64,000 bases of DNA, from contig NZ_BONY01000009.1 in NCBI RefSeq assembly GCF_016862955.1, positions 143,098 to 207,097 of the forward strand, written 5' to 3'. Under the pieces are notes generated by a model. The model was not told where the DNA came from and ran no database searches. It was given only the letters and a program-made list of their open reading frames with translations. How positions within the stretch are numbered: the first letter of the stretch is position 1; every line of letters begins with the position of its first letter. The DNA is from Rhizocola hellebori (GTDB taxonomy: Bacteria; Actinomycetota; Actinomycetes; Mycobacteriales; Micromonosporaceae). Positions 35,137 through 44,354 of this stretch are shown here, in pieces. The translations under genes and the position numbers were made by a program.

Positions 35137-38100
35137 ATGACCGAGTTTCGTTTGCTGGGATCGGTCGAGGTGATACACGCCGATTCCGTGCTGGCGCTGG
35201 GCGGGCCGCGGCACCGCAGGTTGCTTGCCACGCTGTTGCTGCAAGCAGGTCGAGTGGTGCCGTCGGGCACGCTGATCGAGGCGTTGTGGGAGGATGCCCC
35301 GCCGCGCAAGGCGCGGGCGGTGCTGCAGGTGCGAATCTCGGAGCTGCGCGCAGCGCTGCGGGCCACGGGGTCGCAGCTGCTCGCCCGCGAGGGCGGCTAC
35401 GAGCTGCGGGTGGACTCCGAAGATGTCGACGCGTGGCGTTTCGAGCGGCTCGCGTCGGCAGGTGCGGCAGCGCTGGCGGCGGGCGATGCCGTGGCCGCCC
35501 GGGCCGAACTGGAAGCGGCGCTTGCCCTGTGGCGGGGACCGATGCTGGCGGAGTTCGCCGGCGAGCCGTTCGCCCGGTCTGACACGGCAAGGCTGGAAGA
35601 GCTGCGGTGGCAGGCGATCCACCACCGGATCGCCGCCGACCTCGACCTGGGCCACCATGCCGAGATCATCGCCGAGCTGGAGAAACTGGTGGTCGAGCAA
35701 CCACTGCGGGAACAGTTCCGTGGGCAGCTGATGCTTGCCCTCTACCGCAGTGGGCGCCAGGGTGAAGCGCTTGAGGCCTTTCAGGCCGCGCGTAACCACC
35801 TCGCCGACCAGCTGGGCGTCGACCCGGGTGCCGAGCTGCAGGCGCTGCACCACGCGATGCTGACGGCGGACCCCGGGCTGAACCCACCTATCAGGAGCCA
35901 CGTTCCAGCCCAGCTTCCGGCCGATGTCACGGCGTTCACCGGGCGGGCTAAAGAACTGTCGTGGTTGGACAGTCTTGTCGCCGGATCGCCTTCCACGGTG
36001 GTGATTTCGGCGGTGTCGGGGACGGCCGGCGTGGGAAAGACCGCACTGGCTTTGCGCTGGGCGCACCGGATCCGCCACCGGTTCCCCGACGGCCAGCTCT
36101 ATGCGGACCTGCGCGGCTATGATCCAGACCTGCCGGTGCCGCCGGGCGAGGCGCTGGCCCGGTTCCTGCGCGCGCTGGGCATACCCGAGCGGGCGATCCC
36201 CGTCGACGTGCAGGAGCGGGCCGCGCTTTACCGCACGGCGCTTGACGGGCGCAGGATGCTGGTCGTGCTTGACAACGCCTCATCGGCCAGCCAGATCCAC
36301 GAGCTTCTTCCCGGTACCAAATCATGCATGGCCTTGATAACGAGCCGCGATTCGCTGTCGGGGCTGGTGGCTCGCCACGGCGCGCACCGGCTCGACCTCG
36401 GCTTGCTGACCGCGCAGGACGCGGTCGTCCTGTTGCGCCGCCTGATCGGCGCACGGGTCGATGCTGAACCTCAAGCCGCGCAAGAGCTGGCAAACCTGAG
36501 CGCCAGGCTGCCGTTGGCATTGCGCATCACCGCCGAGCTCGCCGCCGAACGGGCCGGCAGCAGCCTCGCCGACATCGCGGCCGAACTCAACGACCACCAG
36601 CGAAGGTGGGAGTTGCTGGATGCTGGCGGCGACGACCGAACAGCGCTGCGGGCGGTGTTTTCCTGGTCCTATCAACGGCTGCCCGCTCCGGCCGCGCGGC
36701 TGTTTTCGTTGTTGGGGCTGCATCCAGGCGCGGAATTCAGCATCGATGCGGTGGCCGCCCTTGCCGGAATACCGGCCGGCGCTGTCCGCCCGGTGCTCGA
36801 AACGCTTGCCCGCGCCCATCTTGTTGAGCGCACCGGCCCAGACCGATTCGGCATGCACGATCTGCTGCGCGGTTATGCCCGCCACCTTTTCGACGCCGAG
36901 GCCGGCGAACCCGAGCTGCACTTGCCGCTGGATCGCCTCTTCGCCCACTACCTGGGCATGACCGCGACAGGTGACCAGGCGTGGCTCGACGCCGAATGCG
37001 CCAACCTCATCGCGGTGGTCGCCTGCGCGGCAGCCCACGGCTGGCAGGACTACGCCACCCGGATGGCTGTCGACCTGTGGCCGCATCTGGACGCCGCCGG
37101 CCATTATGCGCAGGCCCTTGCCATCCACGAGCACGCGCTGCGGGCCGCACGGCAGCAGGGCGATGCGGCGAGTGAGCACCAGATCCTGTGCAACCTCGGC
37201 CACGTTCACATGCGACTGGGCCGCTACCCGCAGGCCGAGGCCCACCTCCAGCGGGCGGCCAAGGTGGGGCGCGCGCTCGGGGCCAACGGCGACGCGGTCC
37301 AGGCGGCGGTGATGGCGTTGTGGGGGCTGACCCGCATGTGGCAAGGCCACTATGCCGAGGCCGAGCAGCGCCTGCGGCGTGGGCACACGCTGAGCCGCGC
37401 GGCGGGCGATCGGGCGATGGAAGCCAAAGCGCTGGCCGGTCTCGGTCATGTCTACATGCGACAGTGCCGTTACGAGGCGGCAGCCGACAAGCTGCGGCAG
37501 GCGCAGGCGATGCACCGCGAGTGCGGCGACAGCCTCTCCGAGGCTCGGGCACTGGGCAACCTCGCCCAGATCTGTCTGCGCCAGCACCGTCTCGACAGCG
37601 CGGCCGAGCATCTGGAGCGGGCACTGGACCTGTTCCGGAAGGCGGGGCATCGCCGCGACGAAGCCGCGGCGATCAACGCGCTCGGTGAGATCTATCTGCG
37701 CCAAGGGCAGCACGACCGGGCGCTCCAACACCACCGCCAAGCGCTTGCCACCTATCGAGAGCTCGGTGACCGCGGCAACGAGGGCATTGCGCTGCATGGC
37801 ATCGGTGATGCGCACCTGCGCCGCGGCGAGCACGAGGCGGCGGGCTTGGCGCTGCGGCAGGCGCTGGCCGTCTTTCACCAGGTGGGTGACCGCCCACGGG
37901 AAGTCCTGGCGCGCAACACCCTCGGCGAGACGCTGCGGGACATCGGCGACCTCCACGCCGCGCGCGCCCAGCACACCCTTGCCCTGAGCCAGGCGAACGA
38001 CGTCGGCGACCTGTTCGAGCAAGGCCGTGCCCACGCCGGCCTGGCCGACATCGGCCGGCGGTGGCAAGACACCGAGTCCGCCCGGCACCACTACCAGCAG

Positions 38101-38172
38101 GCACTAGCGCGCTACAGCGAGCTTGGCCTGCCCGAGGCCGACGAGCTCCGCGATCAGCTTGCCAAGCTTTGA
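35137..38172 (+). CDS. SARP-family regulator (wHTH-BTAD-NB-ARC-TPR)
   Basis: The 1011-residue protein has a winged helix (1-95), BTAD (100-245), a STAND NTPase (about 265-560; Walker A GTAGVGKTA at 295-303; Walker B MLVVLDNASS) and about nine tetratricopeptide-like repeats (about 670-1005; repeated ALxxLGxxxxxxGxxxxA). It resembles AfsR and controls transcription in response to a bound ligand or phosphorylation. ATG 35137 is preceded by GGGGAGA. It is paralogous in architecture to the regulator at 20944-23988 but clearly diverged. It stands alone between a secreted nuclease and a convergent ArsR-like gene. Confidence 0.93.
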   Translation: MTEFRLLGSVEVIHADSVLALGGPRHRRLLATLLLQAGRVVPSGTLIEALWEDAPPRKARAVLQVRISELRAALRATGSQLLAREGGYELRVDSEDVDAWRFERLASAGAAALAAGDAVAARAELEAALALWRGPMLAEFAGEPFARSDTARLEELRWQAIHHRIAADLDLGHHAEIIAELEKLVVEQPLREQFRGQLMLALYRSGRQGEALEAFQAARNHLADQLGVDPGAELQALHHAMLTADPGLNPPIRSHVPAQLPADVTAFTGRAKELSWLDSLVAGSPSTVVISAVSGTAGVGKTALALRWAHRIRHRFPDGQLYADLRGYDPDLPVPPGEALARFLRALGIPERAIPVDVQERAALYRTALDGRRMLVVLDNASSASQIHELLPGTKSCMALITSRDSLSGLVARHGAHRLDLGLLTAQDAVVLLRRLIGARVDAEPQAAQELANLSARLPLALRITAELAAERAGSSLADIAAELNDHQRRWELLDAGGDDRTALRAVFSWSYQRLPAPAARLFSLLGLHPGAEFSIDAVAALAGIPAGAVRPVLETLARAHLVERTGPDRFGMHDLLRGYARHLFDAEAGEPELHLPLDRLFAHYLGMTATGDQAWLDAECANLIAVVACAAAHGWQDYATRMAVDLWPHLDAAGHYAQALAIHEHALRAARQQGDAASEHQILCNLGHVHMRLGRYPQAEAHLQRAAKVGRALGANGDAVQAAVMALWGLTRMWQGHYAEAEQRLRRGHTLSRAAGDRAMEAKALAGLGHVYMRQCRYEAAADKLRQAQAMHRECGDSLSEARALGNLAQICLRQHRLDSAAEHLERALDLFRKAGHRRDEAAAINALGEIYLRQGQHDRALQHHRQALATYRELGDRGNEGIALHGIGDAHLRRGEHEAAGLALRQALAVFHQVGDRPREVLARNTLGETLRDIGDLHAARAQHTLALSQANDVGDLFEQGRAHAGLADIGRRWQDTESARHHYQQALARYSELGLPEADELRDQLAKL

Positions 38173-38208
38173 CGCATGCCGTCTGGAACAGAATGGCACC
38201 TACAGCCG

Positions 38209-39189
38209 TCATCGCGGCCCTTCCAGAAGCGCGACACCCAAACCAGCTATCTCGTGTACCACCCGTGCGCCCACGCGATGACTGGTGATCAGGCCGGAGT
38301 CTCGCAGCACAGACAGGTGCTCGCTGGCGTTGGCGGGCGATATGCCCAGCCGGCGGGCGAGATCCATGGTGCCCGTGCCCGAGCCCACCGTCGCGAGGAT
38401 GGCGGCACGCGTGCTGCCGATCAGAGCCGCCAGATTCCGATGAGGAACGGTGTTCGGCAATAGCAGTGGCCCCTGCTCCCTGGTGCACGGGTAAATCAGC
38501 ACCGGCGGCAGCTCCGCGTCGAACAGCGTAATCGGATGGCGCACACAGAAGTAGGACGGCACCAGGGTAAGCCCCCGGCCCTCAAGGTGAATCACCTGAT
38601 GGGGATGGTTGGGTATCCGCAGTTCGCCGTCGGAGTACGCCATCAAGGGCTGCAGGCTTTCCAGCAACGTCCGCACGCCCCCGCCGAGGATCGCCTCACC
38701 CCGTATACGCCGATCGCGATCGGTGGCCGTATTCAGGACGGGCAGGTATGGCACTATCGCCATGTCGTAATATGCCTGCATCGTTTTGGTCAGCACCCCG
38801 AGTGTTACCGGATCTCCGCTGTGCAGCAGGCGTGCGTCGCTCACCGTCCGCGTGGGAAGGCGCATCCGGCCCAGGTCGCTGCGCAGCCTCTTGATCGGCG
38901 TGGAGCGGATGGTCTCGAGGCCGTGTGCCAGCCCGTGTTCGGCCGCCGCAGGGTTGAGGAAATCGGGAAAGTAGCCCATCGTCGGAATGAGATCGCTGAG
39001 CAGCCGGCCGCCCGGTCCGAGTCCTACCCGAAGGGCGGCGGCCGTGCGCCGTCGCCAGTCGCGAAAGAGCAGATCACCCGGCTGCCCGCGCAGCATGTGG
39101 ATGCTCAACACCAAATCCCACAAGGGATCCGGTGTCGTTCGCACCTTCAGCCGAGCTAGGTCCTCGCTGGTGAAGACAATACGCAGCAT
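38209..39189 (-). CDS. ArsR-family winged-helix regulator with long N-terminal domain
   Basis: The 326-residue protein starts at ATG 39189. Residues 1-240 form an uncharacterised alpha/beta domain. The last 75 residues are an ArsR-type winged helix (TMDLARRLGISPANASEHLS, then VLRDSGLITSHRVGARV). Large ArsR-like proteins of this layout are common in actinomycetes and bind unknown small ligands. No metal-binding cysteine cluster is seen. It converges on the SARP gene. Confidence 0.83.
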   Translation of the reverse strand: MLRIVFTSEDLARLKVRTTPDPLWDLVLSIHMLRGQPGDLLFRDWRRRTAAALRVGLGPGGRLLSDLIPTMGYFPDFLNPAAAEHGLAHGLETIRSTPIKRLRSDLGRMRLPTRTVSDARLLHSGDPVTLGVLTKTMQAYYDMAIVPYLPVLNTATDRDRRIRGEAILGGGVRTLLESLQPLMAYSDGELRIPNHPHQVIHLEGRGLTLVPSYFCVRHPITLFDAELPPVLIYPCTREQGPLLLPNTVPHRNLAALIGSTRAAILATVGSGTGTMDLARRLGISPANASEHLSVLRDSGLITSHRVGARVVHEIAGLGVALLEGPR

Positions 39190-39464
39190 CGCCACCCCCG
39201 TCGTGGCTACGGCTCTCGTTACAGCCGCCGATTCTATGCGCCCGCCCGGCCCGCCGTCAGATCGGTCACCATCAACCAGGCGCCGATCGCCGGACCTGCG
39301 CGCCGAGCCGCTGGTGGCAGGTCTGGAAGCAACAGCTGGGCCATCAGGCATTTCGGTTGAGGCCGAAGCCTCGGATGTGTTGATCTGTGGCTGGCCGCAG
39401 CGTTGGTGGGTTAATCGCCAAACGGCTGATTTTCACGGCCGCGACCGGCGGCGAGAGTAGAGAC

Positions 39465-39842
39465 ATGACACATCTACATACATGGATCAAACGCGTCGCG
39501 GTGGTGGCAGCGTTCTCCATAGCCGCACTGGGCGGAACTGTGGTGGTCAGCGCGCCCGCAGAGGCGATACCGCCATTGTGCGAGACCGAGTGGTGGTGGT
39601 ACGTCGACGGCGGGAACAACATCTTCGCCCACAACTTCAAGATCTGTGAGGTTCCTCCCTACGAGCGCCCACAGGCGGTCAACATCCAGGTTCACGACAA
39701 CTTCAACAACTGGACGACCGTAGCGAGCGGCTGGGGTGACGCCGCGTTCTACTGCGTGACAGTGTCGGCGTCCAACCAGTTCCGCGTGGCCGGTCCCGGA
39801 ATCCCGGCACAGGGACCGTTCTGGAACCGCTGCACGGTCTGA
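39465..39842 (+). CDS. small secreted hypothetical protein
   Basis: The 125-residue protein has a Sec signal (1-34, AEA/I). The mature part of about 90 residues has four cysteines and an aromatic cluster (CETEWWWYVDGGNN), suggesting a compact disulphide-bonded beta domain. ATG 39465 places the signal peptide correctly. Function unknown. Confidence 0.75.
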   Translation: MTHLHTWIKRVAVVAAFSIAALGGTVVVSAPAEAIPPLCETEWWWYVDGGNNIFAHNFKICEVPPYERPQAVNIQVHDNFNNWTTVASGWGDAAFYCVTVSASNQFRVAGPGIPAQGPFWNRCTV

Positions 39843-39853
39843 CCCGCTCCTTG

Positions 39854-39890
39854 CCTGCGCGGCCAGCCGATTTCGGGCCGGCCGCGCAGG
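39854..39890. terminator. 11-bp stem-loop between convergent genes
   Basis: CCTGCGCGGCC ... GGCCGCGCAGG form a perfect stem with a 15-nt loop between the stops at 39842 and 39896. It could terminate transcription from both sides. Confidence 0.65.
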
Positions 39891-39895
39891 GTGGA

Positions 39896-40537
39896 TCAGC
39901 GCATCACGACAACGCAGGCGTGCGGGTGCTCTGCCCGCTCTGCCTCGTCGAGCACGGCAATCGCGTAGTCCTCCATGGAAATCAACGTCGAGGCAGCTTC
40001 TCGATCGCCGATGGTGTCCACTGCCAATTGATACTTCCCGCTTCGCTGACCCGGCGCGATGCCACCCGGGGGCGGACTCACATACGTCCAATGAAGATCG
40101 TCGAGGGTGCGGTAGTAGGTCAGCGCTTCCCGCTGGCCGACAATCTCCGGCGCCGCATTGGCCGGCAGGTTGGGCCGGTCGGCGTACTGGCCTCCCGCGC
40201 CATCGCGCACGCTGCCGAAACCGCCGACAACGATCAGCCTCGGCGGATCGTCAAACGCGCGCAGAGCCGACACCACCGATCGGGCCGCACGGGCGTAGAA
40301 GCCCGCATCGTCAAGTTTGGCGGCATGTCCCGCCGCGTTCACCACCACATCCGCACCGGCCACCGCGGCCTTCACCGCCGCCGAGTCGAACACGTCCGCC
40401 TCGACCAGCCGATCTGCCGTGCCGTCGAGGCCGGATCGGTTCCGGACCACCATGGTGACCTCATGCCCGCGGCCAAGCGCCTCCTTGACGATCCGGCTGC
40501 CTATCCGCCCCGCCGCACCGATCACCGCCAACCGCAC
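39896..40537 (-). CDS. NAD(P)-binding atypical short-chain dehydrogenase/epimerase
   Basis: The protein is about 213 residues. The N-terminal Rossmann motif GAAGRIGSRIVKEALGRGH and the second strand ending VVRN indicate the NmrA/SDR-a5 (YwnB-like) class, which binds NAD(P)H but often lacks a catalytic Tyr-Lys pair. GTG 40537 places the glycine motif eight residues from the start; GTG 40567 is also in frame. Substrate unknown. Confidence 0.85.
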   Translation of the reverse strand: MRLAVIGAAGRIGSRIVKEALGRGHEVTMVVRNRSGLDGTADRLVEADVFDSAAVKAAVAGADVVVNAAGHAAKLDDAGFYARAARSVVSALRAFDDPPRLIVVGGFGSVRDGAGGQYADRPNLPANAAPEIVGQREALTYYRTLDDLHWTYVSPPPGGIAPGQRSGKYQLAVDTIGDREAASTLISMEDYAIAVLDEAERAEHPHACVVVMR

Positions 40538-40590
40538 GAACGCGACGCTAACACGGCCGCGCACCACCAGATGTCCGGCCTAAAAGGAGA

Positions 40591-40630
40591 CCGGGGAGCG
40601 CCAGGTCTCTTGATACCTGCCGCTCCCCGG
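40591..40630 (-). terminator. nested stem-loop terminator with T-run
   Basis: CCGGGGAGCG ... CGCTCCCCGG make the outer stem and CAGGT ... ACCTG an inner one. On the minus strand the hairpin is followed by TCTCCTTTTAGG. It should end transcription of the 40692-41234 gene before the oxidoreductase. Confidence 0.75.
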
Positions 40631-40691
40631 ATGCGCCGTGAAACTGAGGCCGAGCGCCTAGGCGGCACCGATTGTCACCGGCCGCTGGCCA

Positions 40692-41234
40692 TCAGTGGCT
40701 GATGGACAGCAACACGACCGAGATGAGCGAGTCGACCACCGTGCCGTCGCCGGCAAGACAGCGCTCGAGGTCCCTTCCGTCGGCGAGGTACACCTGCGTG
40801 ACCGACGACCCGGTGAACAAGCCCGCCGTGACGGTACCGACGAATGTCACCTTGTAGATCCCGTGTTCCAAAGTGGGCGTTCGAGTGACGCCAATGGTGC
40901 TGGTTTGACCGGTGTTCCAGGTGATGGTCTGCGAGGTGGGGCCGGAGAGCAGCGCTTGCGGGCACGAGTCCGAACGCGTGAAGAGCCGGACCAGTTCGCC
41001 GGAGACCACGTCAGGTGCGCTCGGCGAGTAGCAGTAGCGGTAGTTGGTTTTCTTGTCGATCGTGACCGACTGTGGTGCCAGGGCCACCGATGGCGTGAAG
41101 AAGAGCTTGTCCACGCTAAACGGAGAACAGACCAAGTCGAGGCCGCCGCCGGTGGCGTGCGCGGGCGTTTGGACGACTGCTCCCAAGGCGAGGACCAGGA
41201 GCGCCACGGCACTGGCGCGAAGTGTACGGATCAA
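40692..41234 (-). CDS. secreted hypothetical protein, 180 aa
   Basis: The protein has a Sec signal (1-27, AHA/T) and a mature beta-rich domain with four cysteines. It appears to start at TTG 41234 behind a GGGGG ribosome site; no ATG fits in frame ahead of the signal peptide. Family unknown. Confidence 0.75.
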   Translation of the reverse strand: MIRTLRASAVALLVLALGAVVQTPAHATGGGLDLVCSPFSVDKLFFTPSVALAPQSVTIDKKTNYRYCYSPSAPDVVSGELVRLFTRSDSCPQALLSGPTSQTITWNTGQTSTIGVTRTPTLEHGIYKVTFVGTVTAGLFTGSSVTQVYLADGRDLERCLAGDGTVVDSLISVVLLSISH

Positions 41235-41425
41235 TTTGCCCCCATCGTCAAATGCACATCATCGGATGCGCGATTGCCTTTGCACGCTATGCGACCCTCC
41301 CACGCCATCACTCACAGTTATCGACAGTCATCGTCAGCCGAACGGCCCGGACTGATTCACCGATCGGAGCCGATGTCTACGGCTACCACGGCAAACGCGC
41401 CAGCAACCCCACTCTAAACAAGCTT

Positions 41426-44182
41426 TCAAGCCGCAAGGCTGTTCAGGTGGCCACGGATGGTGAGGGCATTTGCCTCCGGCTCGTCGGTGTGGTCGGTGCC
41501 AAGGCTGGTGAGGATGTCCAAGGCGCGTTGCCAGTGCCAGCGGGCGAGGTCGTGTTGATTGAGGGTGCGGTGGGCGTGGGCGAGGCCGTCGTGGGCACGG
41601 GCTTGATCGGTGGGTTGGGCCAGGCTGGTCGCATGCTCCAGCGCTCGCTGATGGTCAATCAGGGCGAGGCCGGCTTGGCCGCAGGCGTGGTGCAGGCGGC
41701 CCAAGCCTTGCAGGGCCTCAAATTGCCAGTTGCGGTGACCGAACTCCTGGGCGAGTTCCAGCACCTGCTGGTAGAAGCTGCCAGCGTCGCTATGGCGGCC
41801 TTGCCCAAGACGGACGTGGCCAAGACCGTTCAGCGCGTACAGTTCGCCGACACGGTCGCCGATCGCCTGGGCGATCTGCAACGCTCTGCCGTAACAGTCG
41901 CCGGCCTGCTCGTGCCGGCCGAGCAACAGGTGCGCGAAGCCGCGACCACTCAATGCGATCAGCTCGCCCGCGCGGTTGCCAATAGCCTGGGCGATCTGCA
42001 ACGCCTGCCCATTGTTGTCCTCGGCCTGCTGGTAGCGGCCCAGGAGCCGGTCGATGTGGCCGAGACTGTTGAGCGCATTCAGTTCGCCGACGCGGTCGCC
42101 GATAGCTCTGGCAACCTGCAAGGCCCGCCTGAAGTAGTCACCAGACTGCTCCCGCCGGCCCAGCGACAGGTGCACGAAGCCGAGACCGCTCAACGCGTAG
42201 CGTTCACCGGCACGGTCGCCAATGACCAGGGCGACCTGCAACGCCCGCCCGTAGTGGTCGCCGGACTGCTCATGGCGGCCCAGCGTCCAGTGGACCTGGC
42301 CCAGACCGTTGAGCGCGTTCAGTTCGCCGGCGCGCTCGCCCAGGGCCAGGGCGATCTGCAGCGCCCGCCCGAAGTGGTCGCCCGCCTGCTCATGACGGCC
42401 CCACATGCGGTGGATGTGGCCCAGACCGTTGAGCGCGTTCATCTCCGCTGGGCTGTTGCCAAGGTGGCGGGCGAGATGCAGGGCGTGCTGATGCAGCGTT
42501 TGCGCATCCTGGAAACGGCTGACGGCGCGCAGGTGCCGGTCCAGGACGGTGGATAGCTGCCAGGTGTGTTCGTGCCAGCCATGGATGGCGGCGTGTTGGG
42601 CCGTGGCGAGCAGGTTCGTCAGTTCGGTGTCCAGCCATTGTTCGGCCCGGTCGCGGTCGGACAGGTCGGGTGTGACGCCGGCGGGCAAGTCCGGACGACG
42701 ATGCTGCTGCTCGTGCGGGTAGGCCACCTCCATGGCGGTCGCGGCGGTGGCCAGATAGAAGTCGAACAGCCGAGACAGGGTGCTGTGGCGGTGTTGTGGG
42801 CGATCCTGATCGATGGCCCGGTCCGTGGCGTAAACGCGCACCAGGTCATGGATGCTGTAGCGGCCCGGCGTGGCTTGCTGCAGCAGGTTGTCGCCGCACA
42901 GGTGGCGCAGCTCGGCTCGGGTGGTGGGCAGGTCGGTGTGGGCCATGGCGGCGGCCGCGTACACGTCGAAATCCTGGCCGGGATGCAGCGCCACCAGTCG
43001 CAGCAGGCGTTGTCTGTCAGCGGGCAGGTGCTGGTAGGACAGATCGAGGGCGAGCTGCACACCACCGTCGAGCTGGCGGTGGTGATGGCGTTCGTCGAGC
43101 CGGTCGGCGTGATCGGTCAACGTCCATCCGGGTCTGTTGCGGATGTGCCCAGCCACCAGGCCGAGCGCCAGCGGCAAGTAGCCACAGCGGGCGGCGATGC
43201 GGGCCGTCGCGTGTGGATCCCCGCCGACGGCGACCTCCGGTACGGCTCGGGAGAGGAAGTCGATGGCCTCCTCCGCGGTGAACACCTCCACCGTGAGGCG
43301 GATCGCCGGCTGCAGATCGTCTAGATGGCGCCGGCTGGTGACCAGTGTCAGAGATCCCGCACCGGCGACAAGCGGCCGGACCTGTTCGGTGTCAGCGGCA
43401 TTGTCCAGGACCACCAGGGCACGGGCGCCCGCCAGACAGCGGCGGTAGACCCCGGCGCGGGAGGCCAGATCGTGAGGGATCTGCTGACCGGGTACCCCAA
43501 GCAGGCGCAGGAAGCCATCCAGCACGGCAGCGGGATCGGCTGGTGGTTGCGCCGGGTCGGGGTGAAACCCCCGCAGGTCGACGAACAGCACCCTGTCGAA
43601 CGGCTTCTCGCCCGCCATGACGTGACCGGCGTGAACGGCCAGCTGGGTCTTGCCGACCCCGGCCATCCCCTCGATCGTGGAGATCACCACCGCGACGCCA
43701 TCGCGGTGGGCGTCATGCAGCGCCAGCCGCAATTGGTCCAGTTCGCCGGTACGGCCGATGAAGGTGGCCAAGTCTTGCGGCAGGGCGTCTTGGACCCGGA
43801 TCTGTGCCGCGGCTTGGGTTTGCCCGCTGATGACCCGCAGTGCTTGACGCCACTGCGTTGCGTAGCCGAGATCGGAATGCAGTGTCTGTACGACCGCGAT
43901 CAGCAGATCGCTGTCGATGCGGCGCCGGCCGGTCTTGAAACAGTCGGCCACGGTGTTCTTTCTGGCCAGTTCGCTGGCAGGCCGCCCCGATGCGCGCCAT
44001 GTGGTGTTGATCCGATCCGTGATGCGCTCGTATGACGGATTACCAGCCCACACCTTCAGCAGTCGCAGCTGCACCACAAGGTCGTCGAGTGTGGCGGCCT
44101 GCCCCGGATCGGGCGGCGCGGTGAAGGCCTCGGCCGGCGGGTTGGCCGGGTTGGGCGAGAGCGACATGACCCAGAATCCCAT
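41426..44182 (-). CDS. NB-ARC/TPR STAND regulator
   Basis: The 918-residue protein has an N-terminal helical domain (about 30-120, WAGNPSYERITDRINTTWRA) resembling the HTH-like start of many actinobacterial NB-ARC proteins. A STAND NTPase follows (about 135-440; Walker A GMAGVGKTQ at 172-180; Walker B ALVVLDNAAD). A C-terminal TPR array is built from exact 40-residue repeats (consensus ALxIGDRAGExxALxGLGxVH). It is probably a transcriptional regulator or signal sensor. ATG 44182 is used; ATG 44167 is also plausible. A decayed paralogue lies at 33044-33540. Confidence 0.9.
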   Translation of the reverse strand: MGFWVMSLSPNPANPPAEAFTAPPDPGQAATLDDLVVQLRLLKVWAGNPSYERITDRINTTWRASGRPASELARKNTVADCFKTGRRRIDSDLLIAVVQTLHSDLGYATQWRQALRVISGQTQAAAQIRVQDALPQDLATFIGRTGELDQLRLALHDAHRDGVAVVISTIEGMAGVGKTQLAVHAGHVMAGEKPFDRVLFVDLRGFHPDPAQPPADPAAVLDGFLRLLGVPGQQIPHDLASRAGVYRRCLAGARALVVLDNAADTEQVRPLVAGAGSLTLVTSRRHLDDLQPAIRLTVEVFTAEEAIDFLSRAVPEVAVGGDPHATARIAARCGYLPLALGLVAGHIRNRPGWTLTDHADRLDERHHHRQLDGGVQLALDLSYQHLPADRQRLLRLVALHPGQDFDVYAAAAMAHTDLPTTRAELRHLCGDNLLQQATPGRYSIHDLVRVYATDRAIDQDRPQHRHSTLSRLFDFYLATAATAMEVAYPHEQQHRRPDLPAGVTPDLSDRDRAEQWLDTELTNLLATAQHAAIHGWHEHTWQLSTVLDRHLRAVSRFQDAQTLHQHALHLARHLGNSPAEMNALNGLGHIHRMWGRHEQAGDHFGRALQIALALGERAGELNALNGLGQVHWTLGRHEQSGDHYGRALQVALVIGDRAGERYALSGLGFVHLSLGRREQSGDYFRRALQVARAIGDRVGELNALNSLGHIDRLLGRYQQAEDNNGQALQIAQAIGNRAGELIALSGRGFAHLLLGRHEQAGDCYGRALQIAQAIGDRVGELYALNGLGHVRLGQGRHSDAGSFYQQVLELAQEFGHRNWQFEALQGLGRLHHACGQAGLALIDHQRALEHATSLAQPTDQARAHDGLAHAHRTLNQHDLARWHWQRALDILTSLGTDHTDEPEANALTIRGHLNSLAA
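41778..42497 (-). repeat. six tandem 120-bp repeats in the TPR region
   Basis: Units aligned at about 41820, 41940, 42060, 42180, 42300 and 42420 share the same 120-bp period without a single insertion or deletion. Each encodes one 40-residue repeat containing the conserved core LGRHEQAGDxYGRALQ. The repeats are diverged but in register, indicating recent duplication with selection on length. Confidence 0.85.
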
Positions 44183-44354
44183 GGCCCGCTGTCGATGCCC
44201 GGATCAGGGTGGCCTTTGGCAGGTGGCGTTGGTGGGTGTCGCCACATCCGGATTCATCCGGGATAGAAGCACCCGGCCCCGCAGACGCCGGACAGTCGAA
44301 TCGCCATCCGGCCACGACCTGCCGGGGCTCATCCCTCAAGAAGAAAGGGCTCAG

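Noticed and set aside
41778..42497. CRISPR-like periodic repeats
   Set aside because: The 120-bp units are fully coding, have no distinct spacers and encode tetratricopeptide-like repeats.
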